The notes under the pieces: generated by a model
The model's input: only the letters and a program-made list of their open reading frames with translations
Told to the model about the DNA's origin: nothing
Database searches by the model: none
Made by a program: the position numbers and the translations under genes
Origin: an uncultured bacterium
GTDB taxonomy: Bacteria > Armatimonadota > JACIXR01
Assembly: GCA_938041455.1 (NCBI GenBank)
Contig: CALITO010000003.1
Coordinates: forward strand, 34,548 to 98,547
Direction of reading: 5' to 3'
DNA length: 64,000 nt
Shown here: one piece after another, positions 26,640-35,892 of the stretch
How positions within the stretch are numbered: the first letter of the stretch is position 1
Layout of the letters: each line of letters begins with the position of its first letter

Positions 26640-27649
26640 TCCTTCAAGTATTGGCGGAGGAAGCGCGCTGCGTCCTCGGGTAAAGTTGTGTTGATGTAGA
26701 TTCCCGTCCCCAATTCAAAGCCGGCAGGTATCGTTGTGCGGGGGAGAACCTCTATATGCCAGTGGTAATAGTCCTCACAAGAGTCTCTCAGCGGAGCGGA
26801 GTGGAAAAGCACATTGTAGTGGGGGTCATTCAGACCTCTATATAGTGCTCCAAATAGCTCGTTTATAAGTTGGGCTAAATCTTTTGCCTCTCCTTCCCCT
26901 ATGAGATCAAAAGAGGGCCTGTGGATTTTGGGGACTATCCATATCTCAAAGGGTACCCGAGAAGCGAAGGGAGTAAATGCTATAAAATGTTTGCTTTCAA
27001 GGACAGTTCTCTCTTTCGCTCTCAATTCACTTTTAACTACATCACAGTAAACGCAACGTAGTCTATCATCGTAATAGCGACGCGCTTCCTCTACCTCCGT
27101 TCTTATCTGTTCTGGCACGATAGGGGTGGCGATTATCTGGGAATGTGGGTGTATAAGAGAGGTGCCTGCTCGTTCTCCATGGTTACGGAATATGCAGATA
27201 TACTTCAGCCTTTCGTCTTCCCTGAGGGCACGATATCTCTGAAGAAAACAGGAGACCACCATTTCCATTTGTCCCAGTTCTATATTCCCCCAGGTTACAT
27301 TATGAAGCGGCGATTCAATGACCACCTCGTGCTTCCCTCCCCCAGGCACTGAAACAAAAGGATCTATACCTATCACTTCTATGTGAGTGATATGCGAGGA
27401 AAGGGCGGGAAACTTGTTGGGCACTACCCTAACTGTCCAGCCTCTTTGCCCCGATATTAAGAAAACCTCTGGTGGAGTTTTATCCTCGTTGCCTGGGCAG
27501 AATGGGCATTCCCTGTCCCATTCAGGAAGTTCTACTTTTTCTTCCTTCTCTTCTAATTCTTTGGGACGCCTCGCCCTTTGGGGAGAAATTATCACCCACC
27601 GCTTAGTGCAAGGCTCTTGTCTTAATTCGGATATTTTCTCTTCCCTCAC
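26636..27649 (-). CDS. galT: Galactose-1-phosphate uridylyltransferase
   Basis: The 337 residues carry the HIT-superfamily GalT motifs: CPFCPGNEDKTPPE (zinc), SLIHPHSQIIATP (active-site histidine), a further CVYCDVV pair, and YHWHIEVLPR. It exchanges UMP between UDP-glucose and galactose-1-phosphate in the Leloir pathway and so supplies UDP-galactose for glycans. Its GTG start overlaps the stop of the barrel protein gene (TAGTG). Position at the end of the export cluster suggests a role in polymer precursor supply. Galactokinase and epimerase are not in the window. Confidence 0.9.
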   Translation of the reverse strand: MREEKISELRQEPCTKRWVIISPQRARRPKELEEKEEKVELPEWDRECPFCPGNEDKTPPEVFLISGQRGWTVRVVPNKFPALSSHITHIEVIGIDPFVSVPGGGKHEVVIESPLHNVTWGNIELGQMEMVVSCFLQRYRALREDERLKYICIFRNHGERAGTSLIHPHSQIIATPIVPEQIRTEVEEARRYYDDRLRCVYCDVVKSELRAKERTVLESKHFIAFTPFASRVPFEIWIVPKIHRPSFDLIGEGEAKDLAQLINELFGALYRGLNDPHYNVLFHSAPLRDSCEDYYHWHIEVLPRTTIPAGFELGTGIYINTTLPEDAARFLRQYLKD

Positions 27650-28290
27650 TAGAAGGCTTTCCTGAAGGAAATACCTACTCCCAGTTTATCAAAGTCAAAA
27701 ACTGCCCCTGTTAAGGAAACCTGATTGTTTATCAGGATCCTCGCTCCGATATTGAAATCGCTTGTGTCATATTCACCCATTACTCGGAAGGAAGGACCCA
27801 GAACGAACTCTATACCAGCGAAAATTCCTTCCAAGCCGCCTCCACCTATCCCTATGTGCCCTATGGTTTCAAAAACCCTGCGCTTCTTTACTTCAAACGG
27901 ACCACCCAAAGTGCGGGAGGCAACCACATAGACCGTGGTCTGCATTTCCTTTGTTATATCAAATATGCCCACCGCCAGGGCAGCTTTGCCAGGGGTTTCG
28001 GGAAATATCTGATATTTCCCAGAAATGACCGTTTCCTTCTCCCCTTTATCGGGCACATATTTTACAACATTTACCTCTATGCTGCCGGGAAAGCCGTAAC
28101 CGAAGCAGTATCTGTCAGGGAATACCGCGTCCAAATCCACACTGAAAACCCCAGCTGACCAGCTATCCGCGGACAACACATCGGCGGTTGGGATATAGAA
28201 CAGCCCAGTGTATCCATTGAAAGAGGGGTGGCACCAGCCCGAAACAACAACACCCAGCAACAAACCCAGCAAGGAAACCGCTCTTCTCAT
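27649..28290 (-). CDS. YjbH/YbjH-like outer-membrane beta-barrel protein
   Basis: The 213 residues have a signal peptide (RRAVSLLGLLLGVVVSGWC), the motif FNGYTGLFYIPTADVLSADS typical of YjbH-type exopolysaccharide proteins, alternating beta strands and a terminal Phe (GVGISFRKAF), the outer-membrane insertion signal. It is much shorter than E. coli YjbH, so it may form a small barrel. A good ribosome site (GGAGG) and its own promoter (28323-28351) precede it. It is the strongest evidence in the window for an outer membrane. Confidence 0.8.
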   Translation of the reverse strand: MRRAVSLLGLLLGVVVSGWCHPSFNGYTGLFYIPTADVLSADSWSAGVFSVDLDAVFPDRYCFGYGFPGSIEVNVVKYVPDKGEKETVISGKYQIFPETPGKAALAVGIFDITKEMQTTVYVVASRTLGGPFEVKKRRVFETIGHIGIGGGGLEGIFAGIEFVLGPSFRVMGEYDTSDFNIGARILINNQVSLTGAVFDFDKLGVGISFRKAF

Positions 28291-28322
28291 TTGTAACCTC
28301 CTTTTGTGAGTAATTTTGTTTT

Positions 28323-28351
28323 ATAATAATCAAAAATTAATAATGAATCAA
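28323..28351 (-). promoter_or_regulatory. Promoter of the barrel protein-galT pair
   Basis: On the minus strand, TTGATT (28351-28346), 17 bases, TATTAT (28328-28323). It lies between the small membrane protein and the barrel gene, so these two genes can be expressed apart from the upstream export genes. Confidence 0.55.
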
Positions 28352-28376
28352 TAAAAAGAAATCCTCAGCTATCTGA

Positions 28377-28571
28377 CTACCAGTTATAAGAGATTATGGC
28401 GAAAATAATCGCTAATAAGGCTATACCTATTGAAATACCCCATAACACTCCTTTTTTCAGCATTGCTCGTAGGCTCTTTTTGCGAATTCTCCTCTTTTTC
28501 CTTCTCCTCCTCACCATGGGTCTCGATTCGGCGATCTCTGAAGGGAGATTGTTTTCAGGCTCCTGGTCCAA
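28377..28571 (-). CDS. Small single-pass membrane protein with arginine-rich cytoplasmic tail
   Basis: The 64 residues comprise an acidic start, a block of Arg/Lys (MVRRRRKKRRIRKKSLRAML) and one C-terminal membrane helix (GVLWGISIGIALLAIIFAII). The TTG start is 9 bases after a GGAGG and lies 17 bases inside the end of the phosphatase gene. By charge, the basic segment would stay in the cytoplasm. I do not recognise a family; position suggests a part in polymer export or in holding nucleic acid or acidic partners at the membrane. Confidence 0.65.
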   Translation of the reverse strand: MDQEPENNLPSEIAESRPMVRRRRKKRRIRKKSLRAMLKKGVLWGISIGIALLAIIFAIISYNW

Positions 28572-29274
28572 CTTTCTGTGCCTCCTTTCTTATAAGGGGT
28601 AGGATATTTGTTCTTGTCATATTTTCGCTTATTTTTTCTCCCCATCGTTTTCTGAGCCGAGCGATGGCTTCCCTAAAGGCGGTAAAAGCCTCGGCTGTAT
28701 GGGCATCGCTGGCGATGATGTCAGCTATCCCCCATTCTATAAGTTTTTCCGCCGCTTTTTCCACTTCCTTCCCCCATAAGCCTAAAAGGGAGCCCGCGTT
28801 GATTTGAAACAGAGCCCCCATATTCTTTAAATGTTCAAGTCTTCTTCTATCCAGGCTAAAAGGAAGATTGCGCTCGGGATGAGCGATAACCGGGGTGAGA
28901 CGTTTGAGAACCATCTTGAAAACTACTTGTTCTAAGCCAAGCAGTTTTCCCAAAGGGGGAGTATCCAAGAGGACCATTTTCCCCGTCGTTACAAGTTTGT
29001 CTTCCTCAAGCAGATCGGAAGCTTCCATAAGAGGTACTTCTGCTCCTCCATACACCTTGATAATCTTGGGTAACTGCTCTATAGCGGATTGGATTTGTTC
29101 CTTTGAAAGCAGTTTTTCCTGCCACACAAGATGTGGAGTAGCAACTATTTCTCTTATCCCCGCTTTTAAGGCTTCTTTAAGCATAGCCTCCGCTTCCTCA
29201 AGAGAGGAAGGACCATCATCCAGGTTAGGCAATATATGGCAATGGATATCTATTATGCCCTCTTTTGTGTTCAA
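28555..29274 (-). CDS. CpsB/YwqE-type PHP tyrosine phosphatase
   Basis: The protein has the PHP metal motifs of capsule tyrosine phosphatases: DIHCHILPNLDDGPSSLEEA, VATPHLVW, IAHPERN and ASDAHT. These enzymes dephosphorylate a tyrosine kinase that controls polysaccharide chain length. The TTG at 29274, which overlaps the export protein stop (TTGA), gives 239 residues with the normal N-terminus. A GTG at 29334 is in frame but would add 20 non-family residues. No kinase gene is visible nearby. Confidence 0.85.
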   Translation of the reverse strand: MNTKEGIIDIHCHILPNLDDGPSSLEEAEAMLKEALKAGIREIVATPHLVWQEKLLSKEQIQSAIEQLPKIIKVYGGAEVPLMEASDLLEEDKLVTTGKMVLLDTPPLGKLLGLEQVVFKMVLKRLTPVIAHPERNLPFSLDRRRLEHLKNMGALFQINAGSLLGLWGKEVEKAAEKLIEWGIADIIASDAHTAEAFTAFREAIARLRKRWGEKISENMTRTNILPLIRKEAQKVGPGA

Positions 29275-30365
29275 CGTCGCGTGATATAAGTTATGTAATA
29301 AAGGATGGAGAAAATTGGCAGATAGCGGGACCACTCTATTTGTTTCTTAGCGGGGACAGATAGGATGTCGTTATTTTTAATCTCTATATTCTGAGAGGGA
29401 TCACCTCGGGAAGCCCTGCGAAGGTCAACGGTTATCTTTTCCATTTCTCCGTTCTTTTGACGGGTTATCATGACCCTTCCTTCATCTGCGGTTGACCTTA
29501 ACCCCCCGGCAAGAGCGAGGACATCCAAGAGGCGCGCATTAGCAGGGGCTATGGTATATATGCCCGGTTTCGCTACCTCTCCTATAATTACGACCCTTAT
29601 ATTGCCTCGAGAGACATAAATCACATCCCCTGGCTGGAGAGTAATATCAGCTGGATTTAGGGATTGGGGATTAGATAGGTCAACATAGGTGGTTTTACCT
29701 TCCCTCGTAATCGCTATATTGGAGATGTCTGCGTTATCTGTGAACCCTCCGCATCTTGCAATTATCTCCTGCAATTTTGCTCCCTGGAAAAGTATGACCT
29801 CGCCGGGGATTCTCACCTCCCCGATAACTGTTACAACAGCGGTAGGAACAATTATGGTATCCCCGGGATTAAGCTTCACATCTGTCCCTCCCTTGAGGAT
29901 TTCTTGTAAATTGATTTTTTCTTTCTTGCCCTCCTTACTTATCAAAAGAACGGAAGTAGTATCAGCTTGGGGTGTTACATCGCCCGAAAGAGCAAGTGCT
30001 TCCCGTAAACCCAGGCCTGGGACAAGGTCATACTCCCCAGGTTTTGCCACTTCTCCCAAAACATAAAACTTATTAAAGCTGAATTTCACGATGGAAACCG
30101 CTACATTTGGTTCCTTGATAAAGGCTCCCAATTTCTGGGCCAACTTGTGTGCCAGTTCTTGGGTTGTTAAACCTATCACTTCTATCTCCCCGATAAGGGG
30201 ATAAGTTATCTTTCCGTCCGGCGGAACCACCACCTGCTTTGAGAGGTCTGGCTCCCCCCATACTGTTATATCTATGACATCCGCAGGAGCTATTCTATAA
30301 GGTTCCACCGCCCCTAAAGCACCACATATTAAAGCAACTGATAGAAGAAAAATAACCCTCTTCAA
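29271..30365 (-). CDS. Polysaccharide export protein (Wza type) with SLBB domains
   Basis: The 364-residue protein has a Sec signal (VIFLLSVALICGALGAVEPY), a Poly_export domain (APADVIDITVWGEPDLSKQV) and three SLBB repeats (VLGEVAKPGEYDLVPG, VIGEVRIPGEVILFQG, IIGEVAKPGIYTIAPA). A clear lipobox is not present. Family members form the channel for capsule or exopolysaccharide across the periplasm and outer membrane. The C-terminal segment could be the membrane-spanning helix. It starts with TTG 9 bases after GGAGG and leads the export unit, with a promoter at 30406-30435. Confidence 0.92.
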   Translation of the reverse strand: MKRVIFLLSVALICGALGAVEPYRIAPADVIDITVWGEPDLSKQVVVPPDGKITYPLIGEIEVIGLTTQELAHKLAQKLGAFIKEPNVAVSIVKFSFNKFYVLGEVAKPGEYDLVPGLGLREALALSGDVTPQADTTSVLLISKEGKKEKINLQEILKGGTDVKLNPGDTIIVPTAVVTVIGEVRIPGEVILFQGAKLQEIIARCGGFTDNADISNIAITREGKTTYVDLSNPQSLNPADITLQPGDVIYVSRGNIRVVIIGEVAKPGIYTIAPANARLLDVLALAGGLRSTADEGRVMITRQKNGEMEKITVDLRRASRGDPSQNIEIKNNDILSVPAKKQIEWSRYLPIFSILYYITYITRR

Positions 30366-30405
30366 GATATTGCACCTCCTCTACTATTCGAGGTTAACCA
30401 AGTTT

Positions 30406-30435
30406 ATAATAGATGCTCTTTCCCCTATTGGTCAA
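30406..30435 (-). promoter_or_regulatory. Promoter of the export operon
   Basis: On the minus strand, TTGACC (30435-30430), 18 bases, TATTAT (30411-30406). Falls in the 84-base gap between the TPR gene and the export gene. Confidence 0.5.
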
Positions 30436-30449
30436 GGGTAAAACGGATT

Positions 30450-31616
30450 TTATTTTACTTCCTTTAGGAGGAGGGTTTGTTGTCCCAATATTTCCTCTAA
30501 AGTGAGAGTGGTTGATTTCTCCATTTTTTTCCCAGGGGGGGAGGTGTGAACTACTATCACATCCTTACCCGTCATCCCTTCTCCTAACCATCCTACATAA
30601 TCTTGCACAGGAATGGGCTGAGTCTGGGGGAGGAAGGAAAGAGCAAGTATGAAGCTCTCACCTTTTAAGGGGTATTTAAGTGCATCCGTGAGGTCTATAT
30701 CGGTTTTCATTTCTCCCCCTTTCACTTGGGGCCAAACATCTCTGTATTCCGTCACATTCATAAGTTGCCAGCCCAGGGATTCTTTCTTCCTTCGTTCAAT
30801 ATCTGCATCCACGAGAGAGACCCGGATACGGGATAACTCGGGAAGGTTGGTCCTCGCTCGCACTTGAAGGATACGAGGGGAGACACGGTAAACCTGGTAG
30901 GTAAGGTAGTAGGTCTTGGGCTTTTTTGCTAACGCTGCTCTATCTACCTTTCTTATAATACACATATTGTAGTTATGCACGGCAACATCCCTATCAAATA
31001 TTGCCTCAAAGTTATTGGGGTTTCTTTCCACGAGTTTGTTTCCTTCTTCCACCAGTTCTTTCCATATCTTTATTGCTTCCTCTATCCTGCCTGCTCTCTC
31101 GTAGGAGTGCGCCAGCATCCTTTTAACCAAAGGGGGAGAGGGAAGTGATGCTGCTTTTTTATACCACTCTATAGCTTTCTCATAATCCTTTACTTTGTCA
31201 TAGAAGAGCCAGCCCATATCGGCATAGAGTTCATATTTGTCTGGGTTATTTTTGATGCCTTCCTTCAAAAATTCCTCAGCGGAGGGGATAAGGCGCCAAT
31301 CCTCCGAGTTCCAGGCGAGATGCCAAGCTCCCGAGCTATATGCTTCTATAAAATGGGGGTCCAGCCAAGTGATTATCCTTATGAGGGGCGTTATCTTCTC
31401 ATGTTCCCCGCTGTGGAAGTAATCCTCTATCTTAAGCCAGAGTAAGCTTGCCGCTACCTCCCTGAGCCCCATAAGGGCGGTGGCCAGCACTTCTCGGGAA
31501 ATATAGCCAAAGGAAGTGGTTCCCCCCGGTTTGTAATTCTCCCTATATGTATCTACCTTTAACTGGAGTAGTATTACCAATAAAAAGACGATTATAAGCC
31601 ACAGCCTTCTTTTCAT
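30450..31616 (-). CDS. Membrane-anchored TPR-repeat protein
   Basis: The 388 residues begin with an N-terminal hydrophobic anchor (RLWLIIVFLLVILLQL). A helical region of TPR-like repeats follows (EFLKEGIKNNPDKYELYADM, KDYEKAIEWYKKAASLPSPP, GRIEEAIKIWKELVEEGNKL). The last third is predicted beta-rich. TPRs mediate protein contacts, and the bulk of this protein should face the periplasm. It follows the ABC permease by 5 bases, so the three genes 30450-33343 look like one unit. It may be an assembly partner, but I cannot assign a function. Confidence 0.75.
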   Translation of the reverse strand: MKRRLWLIIVFLLVILLQLKVDTYRENYKPGGTTSFGYISREVLATALMGLREVAASLLWLKIEDYFHSGEHEKITPLIRIITWLDPHFIEAYSSGAWHLAWNSEDWRLIPSAEEFLKEGIKNNPDKYELYADMGWLFYDKVKDYEKAIEWYKKAASLPSPPLVKRMLAHSYERAGRIEEAIKIWKELVEEGNKLVERNPNNFEAIFDRDVAVHNYNMCIIRKVDRAALAKKPKTYYLTYQVYRVSPRILQVRARTNLPELSRIRVSLVDADIERRKKESLGWQLMNVTEYRDVWPQVKGGEMKTDIDLTDALKYPLKGESFILALSFLPQTQPIPVQDYVGWLGEGMTGKDVIVVHTSPPGKKMEKSTTLTLEEILGQQTLLLKEVK

Positions 31617-31621
31617 TTCTC

Positions 31622-32419
31622 TTAGACCTCTTTCCCAGCGAATGCCCAGCAGGAGATACTCGTAAGTATTAAGGAATAAGAAAGAGCGTAAGCTATTGCC
31701 AAAAGGAGATAAAGGAATTCGCCTGGGGGGATATAGCCGTGAATTACTGGATTGTAGATATTAGCGTTGCCGAAGTTGGGGACAAGTAGATGCAAGGCTT
31801 TGAGAAAGATTTGGGTAAGGGGATTTTGGCTCACATTTATTAAGGACTCAACATAGTCCGACAAGGACCCTACGACAAAGACAAATAGGGAAAGCATTAT
31901 GCTTATGTTGGTAGTGGTGAGGATGGAAAATAGAATGGCGAAGGCGCTGAGGATTAGTAAATAGAAGAAGAGAAGCAAGGTTGCCTCCAATATCCTCGCA
32001 TTTGATACTAAAGCCTTAACGAAACCCTCCGCTCTAACGCTACCCTGGCCCATAATCACGATGAGAAGCGCTATACCCATCAATATCAAGTTCATAAACA
32101 GGACAAGGGCGATGCCGAGGAACTTGCCTATTACGAATTGCCATCTCTCAACTGGCTTGGAAAGGACAGTGTGGACTGTCCTCCTTTCTATTTCGGTGGG
32201 AATGAGTCCCGCGGTTACGATAAGGGCTATACCAGCACCGAAAAGGTAGATCGCTCCTAATCCCATCGACTTTATGAGCACCAACCTTTCCGAAGGAGCG
32301 AAGAAGGAGAAAATGAAGGACAGTCCAATGATGAGCAGGGCTACGCCCAGGAGAATCCACATCACCTTCTTTTGGGTGCACTCTTTGAAAGTTGCTCTCG
32401 CTATATTCCAGATTACCAT
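31622..32419 (-). CDS. ABC-2 type transporter permease
   Basis: The 265 residues have six hydrophobic segments in the pattern of the COG1277 ABC permeases; the first follows NIARATFKECTQKKVMWILL. The loop IPTEIERRTVHTVLSKPVERWQ resembles NatB-like and drug-export permeases. It pairs with the ATPase 3 bases upstream to move an unknown substrate across the inner membrane. Confidence 0.85.
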   Translation of the reverse strand: MVIWNIARATFKECTQKKVMWILLGVALLIIGLSFIFSFFAPSERLVLIKSMGLGAIYLFGAGIALIVTAGLIPTEIERRTVHTVLSKPVERWQFVIGKFLGIALVLFMNLILMGIALLIVIMGQGSVRAEGFVKALVSNARILEATLLLFFYLLILSAFAILFSILTTTNISIMLSLFVFVVGSLSDYVESLINVSQNPLTQIFLKALHLLVPNFGNANIYNPVIHGYIPPGEFLYLLLAIAYALSYSLILTSISCWAFAGKEV

Positions 32420-32422
32420 CGT

Positions 32423-33343
32423 TTATCCTTCCTCCTTTACGATTTCCACAAACAGTTCCTCTAAGGAGCGGCGCAATGGGACCATAGAGATTATCCTGCC
32501 CCCGTTATTGCGCACGAAGTCTATTACCTCCTGTGCCTTTTCTTCGCCCTCGGCATAGACGAGAAAATCTCCGTCCTTTTTGTAAATCCGGGAGGCTATC
32601 TTCTCAACTTGTTCTACCTGCGAGGGGTCTAATCCTTCCACAGCTATCTCCATTTCCCCTACCTTTAAAAGGTCTTCTAATCTCCCCACGGTCACGAGTT
32701 TGCCTTTGTTCATTATCCCTACCCTGTCGCAAACCATCTCAACATCGGAGAGCTGGTGGGAACAAAGGAATATCGTTTTGCCTTGTTCTTTCAGGCGAAT
32801 TAATAATTCCCTTATCTCCCTGTGGGCTATGGGGTCAAGCCCGGAAGTGGGCTCATCCAGTATGAGGAGCTCTGGGTCATTCAGGAGTGTCTGGGCGATT
32901 CCAATCCTTTGTAACATTCCCCTCGAGTATCCATTGAGTTGTTTCTTCCTGTGCTCACTCAAGTCCACCAGTTCCAAAAGTTCGTCCACCTTCTTTTTCA
33001 AGGATGGTCCCTTCAGACCAAACAGTCCACCGTAGAAATAAAGCACTTCCTCCCCCGTCATATAATCGTAAAAATAAGGGTTCTCAGGCATATAACTCAC
33101 TTTTTGCCTTGTCTTCCTATCCCCTATAGGATTACCTAATACCCAGGCTCTTCCACTGGTGGGGAAAATAAGACCCAATAGCATCTTGATAGTAGTTGTT
33201 TTCCCCGCTCCGTTTGGTCCCAAAAAACCGAATATTTCGCCTTTTTCGACAACCAAATCTAAGTTGTCTACCGCTATGACCGTCTGCCTCCGCAAGGGCT
33301 CGTAGAAGTGTTTCGTTAAACCTTCTGTCTTTATTGCTTCCAA
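32423..33343 (-). CDS. ABC transporter ATP-binding protein
   Basis: The ATPase has Walker A (GPNGAGKTT), the signature NGYSRGMLQR and Walker B (LLILDEPTSGLDP), and the C-terminal regulatory region of Nat/Ccm-type exporters. Three in-frame codons follow the AAGGAGGTG site at 33352-33360: GTG within it, ATA at 33349 and TTG at 33343. TTG is the likeliest start (about 306 residues); ATA at 5 bases from GGAGG is also possible. A strong promoter stands at 33378-33406. Confidence 0.9.
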   Translation of the reverse strand: MEAIKTEGLTKHFYEPLRRQTVIAVDNLDLVVEKGEIFGFLGPNGAGKTTTIKMLLGLIFPTSGRAWVLGNPIGDRKTRQKVSYMPENPYFYDYMTGEEVLYFYGGLFGLKGPSLKKKVDELLELVDLSEHRKKQLNGYSRGMLQRIGIAQTLLNDPELLILDEPTSGLDPIAHREIRELLIRLKEQGKTIFLCSHQLSDVEMVCDRVGIMNKGKLVTVGRLEDLLKVGEMEIAVEGLDPSQVEQVEKIASRIYKKDGDFLVYAEGEEKAQEVIDFVRNNGGRIISMVPLRRSLEELFVEIVKEEG

Positions 33344-33377
33344 ATTTATGGACACCTCCTTCTTTTGATTGTATAAT

Positions 33378-33406
33378 ATAATAAATAATATAAGGTTACT
33401 TGTCAA
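33378..33406 (-). promoter_or_regulatory. Strong promoter of the ABC-TPR unit
   Basis: On the minus strand, TTGACA (33406-33401), 17 bases, TATTAT (33383-33378). The -35 box is a perfect consensus. The divergent gene begins at 33474. Confidence 0.7.
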
Positions 33407-33473
33407 CTCGTTTGGTAGTTTTCAACCCTGGAAAATTCTCTCTATTAGCAGAAATTTTGAAGGGAGTGAAAAG

Positions 33474-34643
33474 ATGGAGCTCTCTCGCAAAGCTAAGAGG
33501 ATAGCACCCTCGCCAACCCTATCCCTCGCCGCCAAGGTTAGGGAACTTAAAAAGCAAGGCAAAAAAGTTATCAGTTTCACCGCGGGGGAACCGGATTTAG
33601 ATACCCCTCTTCCGATAAAGGAAGCAGCCAAGAAAGCCTTGGACGATGGCTTCACAAAATATACGCCTACAACCGGGATCCCGGAATTAAAGGAACGGAT
33701 AGTTAGGAAATTGAAGGAGGAGAACCACTTGGAATATGAGGCGAGGGAGATCATCGTCTCCCCGGGTGCTAAATTTGTCATCTTCAATGCCCTGTTCGCC
33801 CTTTTAGAGGAAGGGGATGAAGTTCTTCTACCTTCCCCCTATTGGGTTTCCTACCCCGAACAGATACGGATGGCAGGGGGAAAACCACTCATAGTGGAGA
33901 CAAAAGAGGAAGACGGTTTTAAGCTCCAAATAGAAGATTTAGAAAGAATGAAAGGCGATAGGACACGCCTTCTCATTCTCAACTCTCCTTCTAATCCCGT
34001 AGGAGTCGTTTATAAGAGGGAGGAATTAGCCCAGATAGGGGAGTGGTGTGTTGCCAATGATATTTTCGTTATCTCGGATGAAATATACGAGAAAATGGTT
34101 TATGATGTTGAGCACATAAGCATAGCTACATTCCCAGGTATGAAGGAAAGGACTTTAGTAGTCAATGGTATGTCCAAAACTTACTCTATGACCGGTTGGC
34201 GAATAGGCTATGGCGCTGGTCCTAAGGAACTGATAGAAATTATGGGCAGGATACAGGACCATACTACTTCCAATCCTACCTCTTTTGCTCAGATAGGAGC
34301 ACTACGAGCTCTGGAATTAGTTGATGAAGTGAAGGATATGGTGGACATTTTCCGTAGGAGGAGGGAAATCCTCCTTGAGGAGTTAAACAAAATACCCAAC
34401 ATATCTTGTGTCCCTCCGCAAGGCACCTTCTATGCTTTTCCCAATGTTTCATACTATATGGAGAAGATGGGAGCAGATTCTACCGATGAATTGGCTTCCT
34501 ACCTCTTGGAAGAGGCAGGAGTAGCAGTGGTTCCAGGGGAGGGATTTGGTGCTAAGGGGTATGTTCGACTTTCCTTCGCTGTTTCGGAGGACGATATAAG
34601 AGAAGGGCTGGCAAGGATGAGAGATGCCTTGCTCGCCCTCTAA
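33474..34643 (+). CDS. Aspartate-type PLP aminotransferase (class I)
   Basis: The 389-residue fold-type I enzyme starts at ATG 33474, 6 bases after GGGAGTG; an open frame upstream is only leader. Motifs include FTAGEPDLDTPLPIKEAAKK, YTPTTGIPELKERI, NSPSNPVG and the PLP lysine in GMSKTYSMTGWRIGY, with the C-terminal arginine in KGYVRLSFA. Subgroup Ib members transfer amino groups between aspartate or related amino acids and 2-oxoglutarate. Next to homocitrate synthase- and homoaconitase-like genes, it could serve lysine or leucine-type synthesis; that link is inference. Confidence 0.88.
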   Translation: MELSRKAKRIAPSPTLSLAAKVRELKKQGKKVISFTAGEPDLDTPLPIKEAAKKALDDGFTKYTPTTGIPELKERIVRKLKEENHLEYEAREIIVSPGAKFVIFNALFALLEEGDEVLLPSPYWVSYPEQIRMAGGKPLIVETKEEDGFKLQIEDLERMKGDRTRLLILNSPSNPVGVVYKREELAQIGEWCVANDIFVISDEIYEKMVYDVEHISIATFPGMKERTLVVNGMSKTYSMTGWRIGYGAGPKELIEIMGRIQDHTTSNPTSFAQIGALRALELVDEVKDMVDIFRRRREILLEELNKIPNISCVPPQGTFYAFPNVSYYMEKMGADSTDELASYLLEEAGVAVVPGEGFGAKGYVRLSFAVSEDDIREGLARMRDALLAL

Positions 34644-34648
34644 AAATT

Positions 34649-34677
34649 TTGCCAAGGTGGAGCTTACCTACTATAAA
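34649..34677 (+). promoter_or_regulatory. Promoter of the homocitrate synthase-like gene
   Basis: TTGCCA (34649-34654), 17 bases, TATAAA (34672-34677), followed by AAAGGAGG and a TTG start at 34713. Confidence 0.55.
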
Positions 34678-34712
34678 TAAATCAAGATGGTTTGAGAAAG
34701 GAGGTTTATATC

Positions 34713-35885
34713 TTGGCTGAGCTTTCTGAAAGAATAAAAATTAACGATTGCACACTGCGTGAAGGAGAGCAGACTTATGGCATAGTTTTTTCTAACAGGG
34801 AGAAGATACGCATTGCCCGCTATCTGGATGAAATAGGTGTGGATATGATAGAGGTGGGCTTCCCCGATGAACCGGGCTATGAGAGGGAATATATAAAGGA
34901 ACTGGTGGAGGAGAAAAGGAGGGGACGCATAAATGCTCTATTAATGGGATGGCATAGACCGATAATCGAGGAAGTCAAGTCCTCCGTGGAGCTTGGTTTG
35001 GATGCTGTGGCTATCTCCATCTCTACCTCAGATATTATGATAGAGACTAAACTACGGAAATCCCGTGAGTGGGTGATAGATGTTGCTGTGAAGGCTATTG
35101 AATATGCGAAGAGTGAGGGGCTCTATGTTTCCTGTAACGCTGAGGATGCCTCCCGCACGGAGGAAGATTTTCTTCTCCGATTTGTCCGGGCTGCCCGTGA
35201 CGCTGGAGCGGATAGGATAAGGTTCTGCGATACACTTGGCTGTCTGGAGCCCTTTCGAACGGAGGAACTCGTCTCTATGATAATGAACGAAGGCATAGAT
35301 GTTGAGATGCATTGCCATAACGATTTGGGGATGGCTACTGCCAACACCTTAGCTGGGGTGAAAGCGGTGGAGAAATTCCCAGATAGGCAGATATGGCTTG
35401 GTGTCACAGTAAACGGTTTGGGTGAAAGGGCGGGTAACGCGCCTCTGGAGGAGGTTATTATGGCGCTGAAGATCGCCTTTGGTATAGAGATGGGTTATAG
35501 AACTACTCTCTTGAGAGAAACTTGTGAATATGTAGCGCTCGCCTCCGGGCGCTATATCCCTCCTTGGAAGCCTATCGTAGGGGAAAACCTTTTCCGCCAC
35601 GCTTCGGGTATCCACGCCGATGGTGTGATAAAGAATCCTCGCAACTATGAGATCATTCTCCCGGGAGAAACAGGGGAGTTCGAGAGAAAGATAGGTATTT
35701 CCAAACACTCGGGAATTGCTGCGGTAAAATATAAATACTCCCTCCTCGGTATCCACCTTTCTGATGAGGAGGCAAGGGCGCTCCTTACCATTCTCCGCAA
35801 GGAAACAGTCCTCTTGAAACGGATGCCACTTGATAAAGAGCTGGTGGAAATCTACGAGGAATTCAAAGAAGGCAAGTTGAAATAG
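34713..35885 (+). CDS. Homocitrate synthase / isopropylmalate synthase family protein
   Basis: The TTG start is 8 bases after AGGAGG and gives AELSERIKINDCTLREGEQT. The LREGEQ form of the DRE-TIM motif occurs in homocitrate synthases such as Thermus Lys20, and the second metal motif is EMHCHNDLGMATANTL. GLGERAGNAPLEEV, and GENLFRHASGIHADGVIKNP near the C-terminus, fit the family. These enzymes add acetyl-CoA to a 2-oxoacid. With the aconitase-like gene 7 bases downstream it probably serves the aminoadipate lysine route; NifV-type or leucine-type function is possible. Confidence 0.82.
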   Translation: MAELSERIKINDCTLREGEQTYGIVFSNREKIRIARYLDEIGVDMIEVGFPDEPGYEREYIKELVEEKRRGRINALLMGWHRPIIEEVKSSVELGLDAVAISISTSDIMIETKLRKSREWVIDVAVKAIEYAKSEGLYVSCNAEDASRTEEDFLLRFVRAARDAGADRIRFCDTLGCLEPFRTEELVSMIMNEGIDVEMHCHNDLGMATANTLAGVKAVEKFPDRQIWLGVTVNGLGERAGNAPLEEVIMALKIAFGIEMGYRTTLLRETCEYVALASGRYIPPWKPIVGENLFRHASGIHADGVIKNPRNYEIILPGETGEFERKIGISKHSGIAAVKYKYSLLGIHLSDEEARALLTILRKETVLLKRMPLDKELVEIYEEFKEGKLK

Positions 35886-35892
35886 AGAACCT

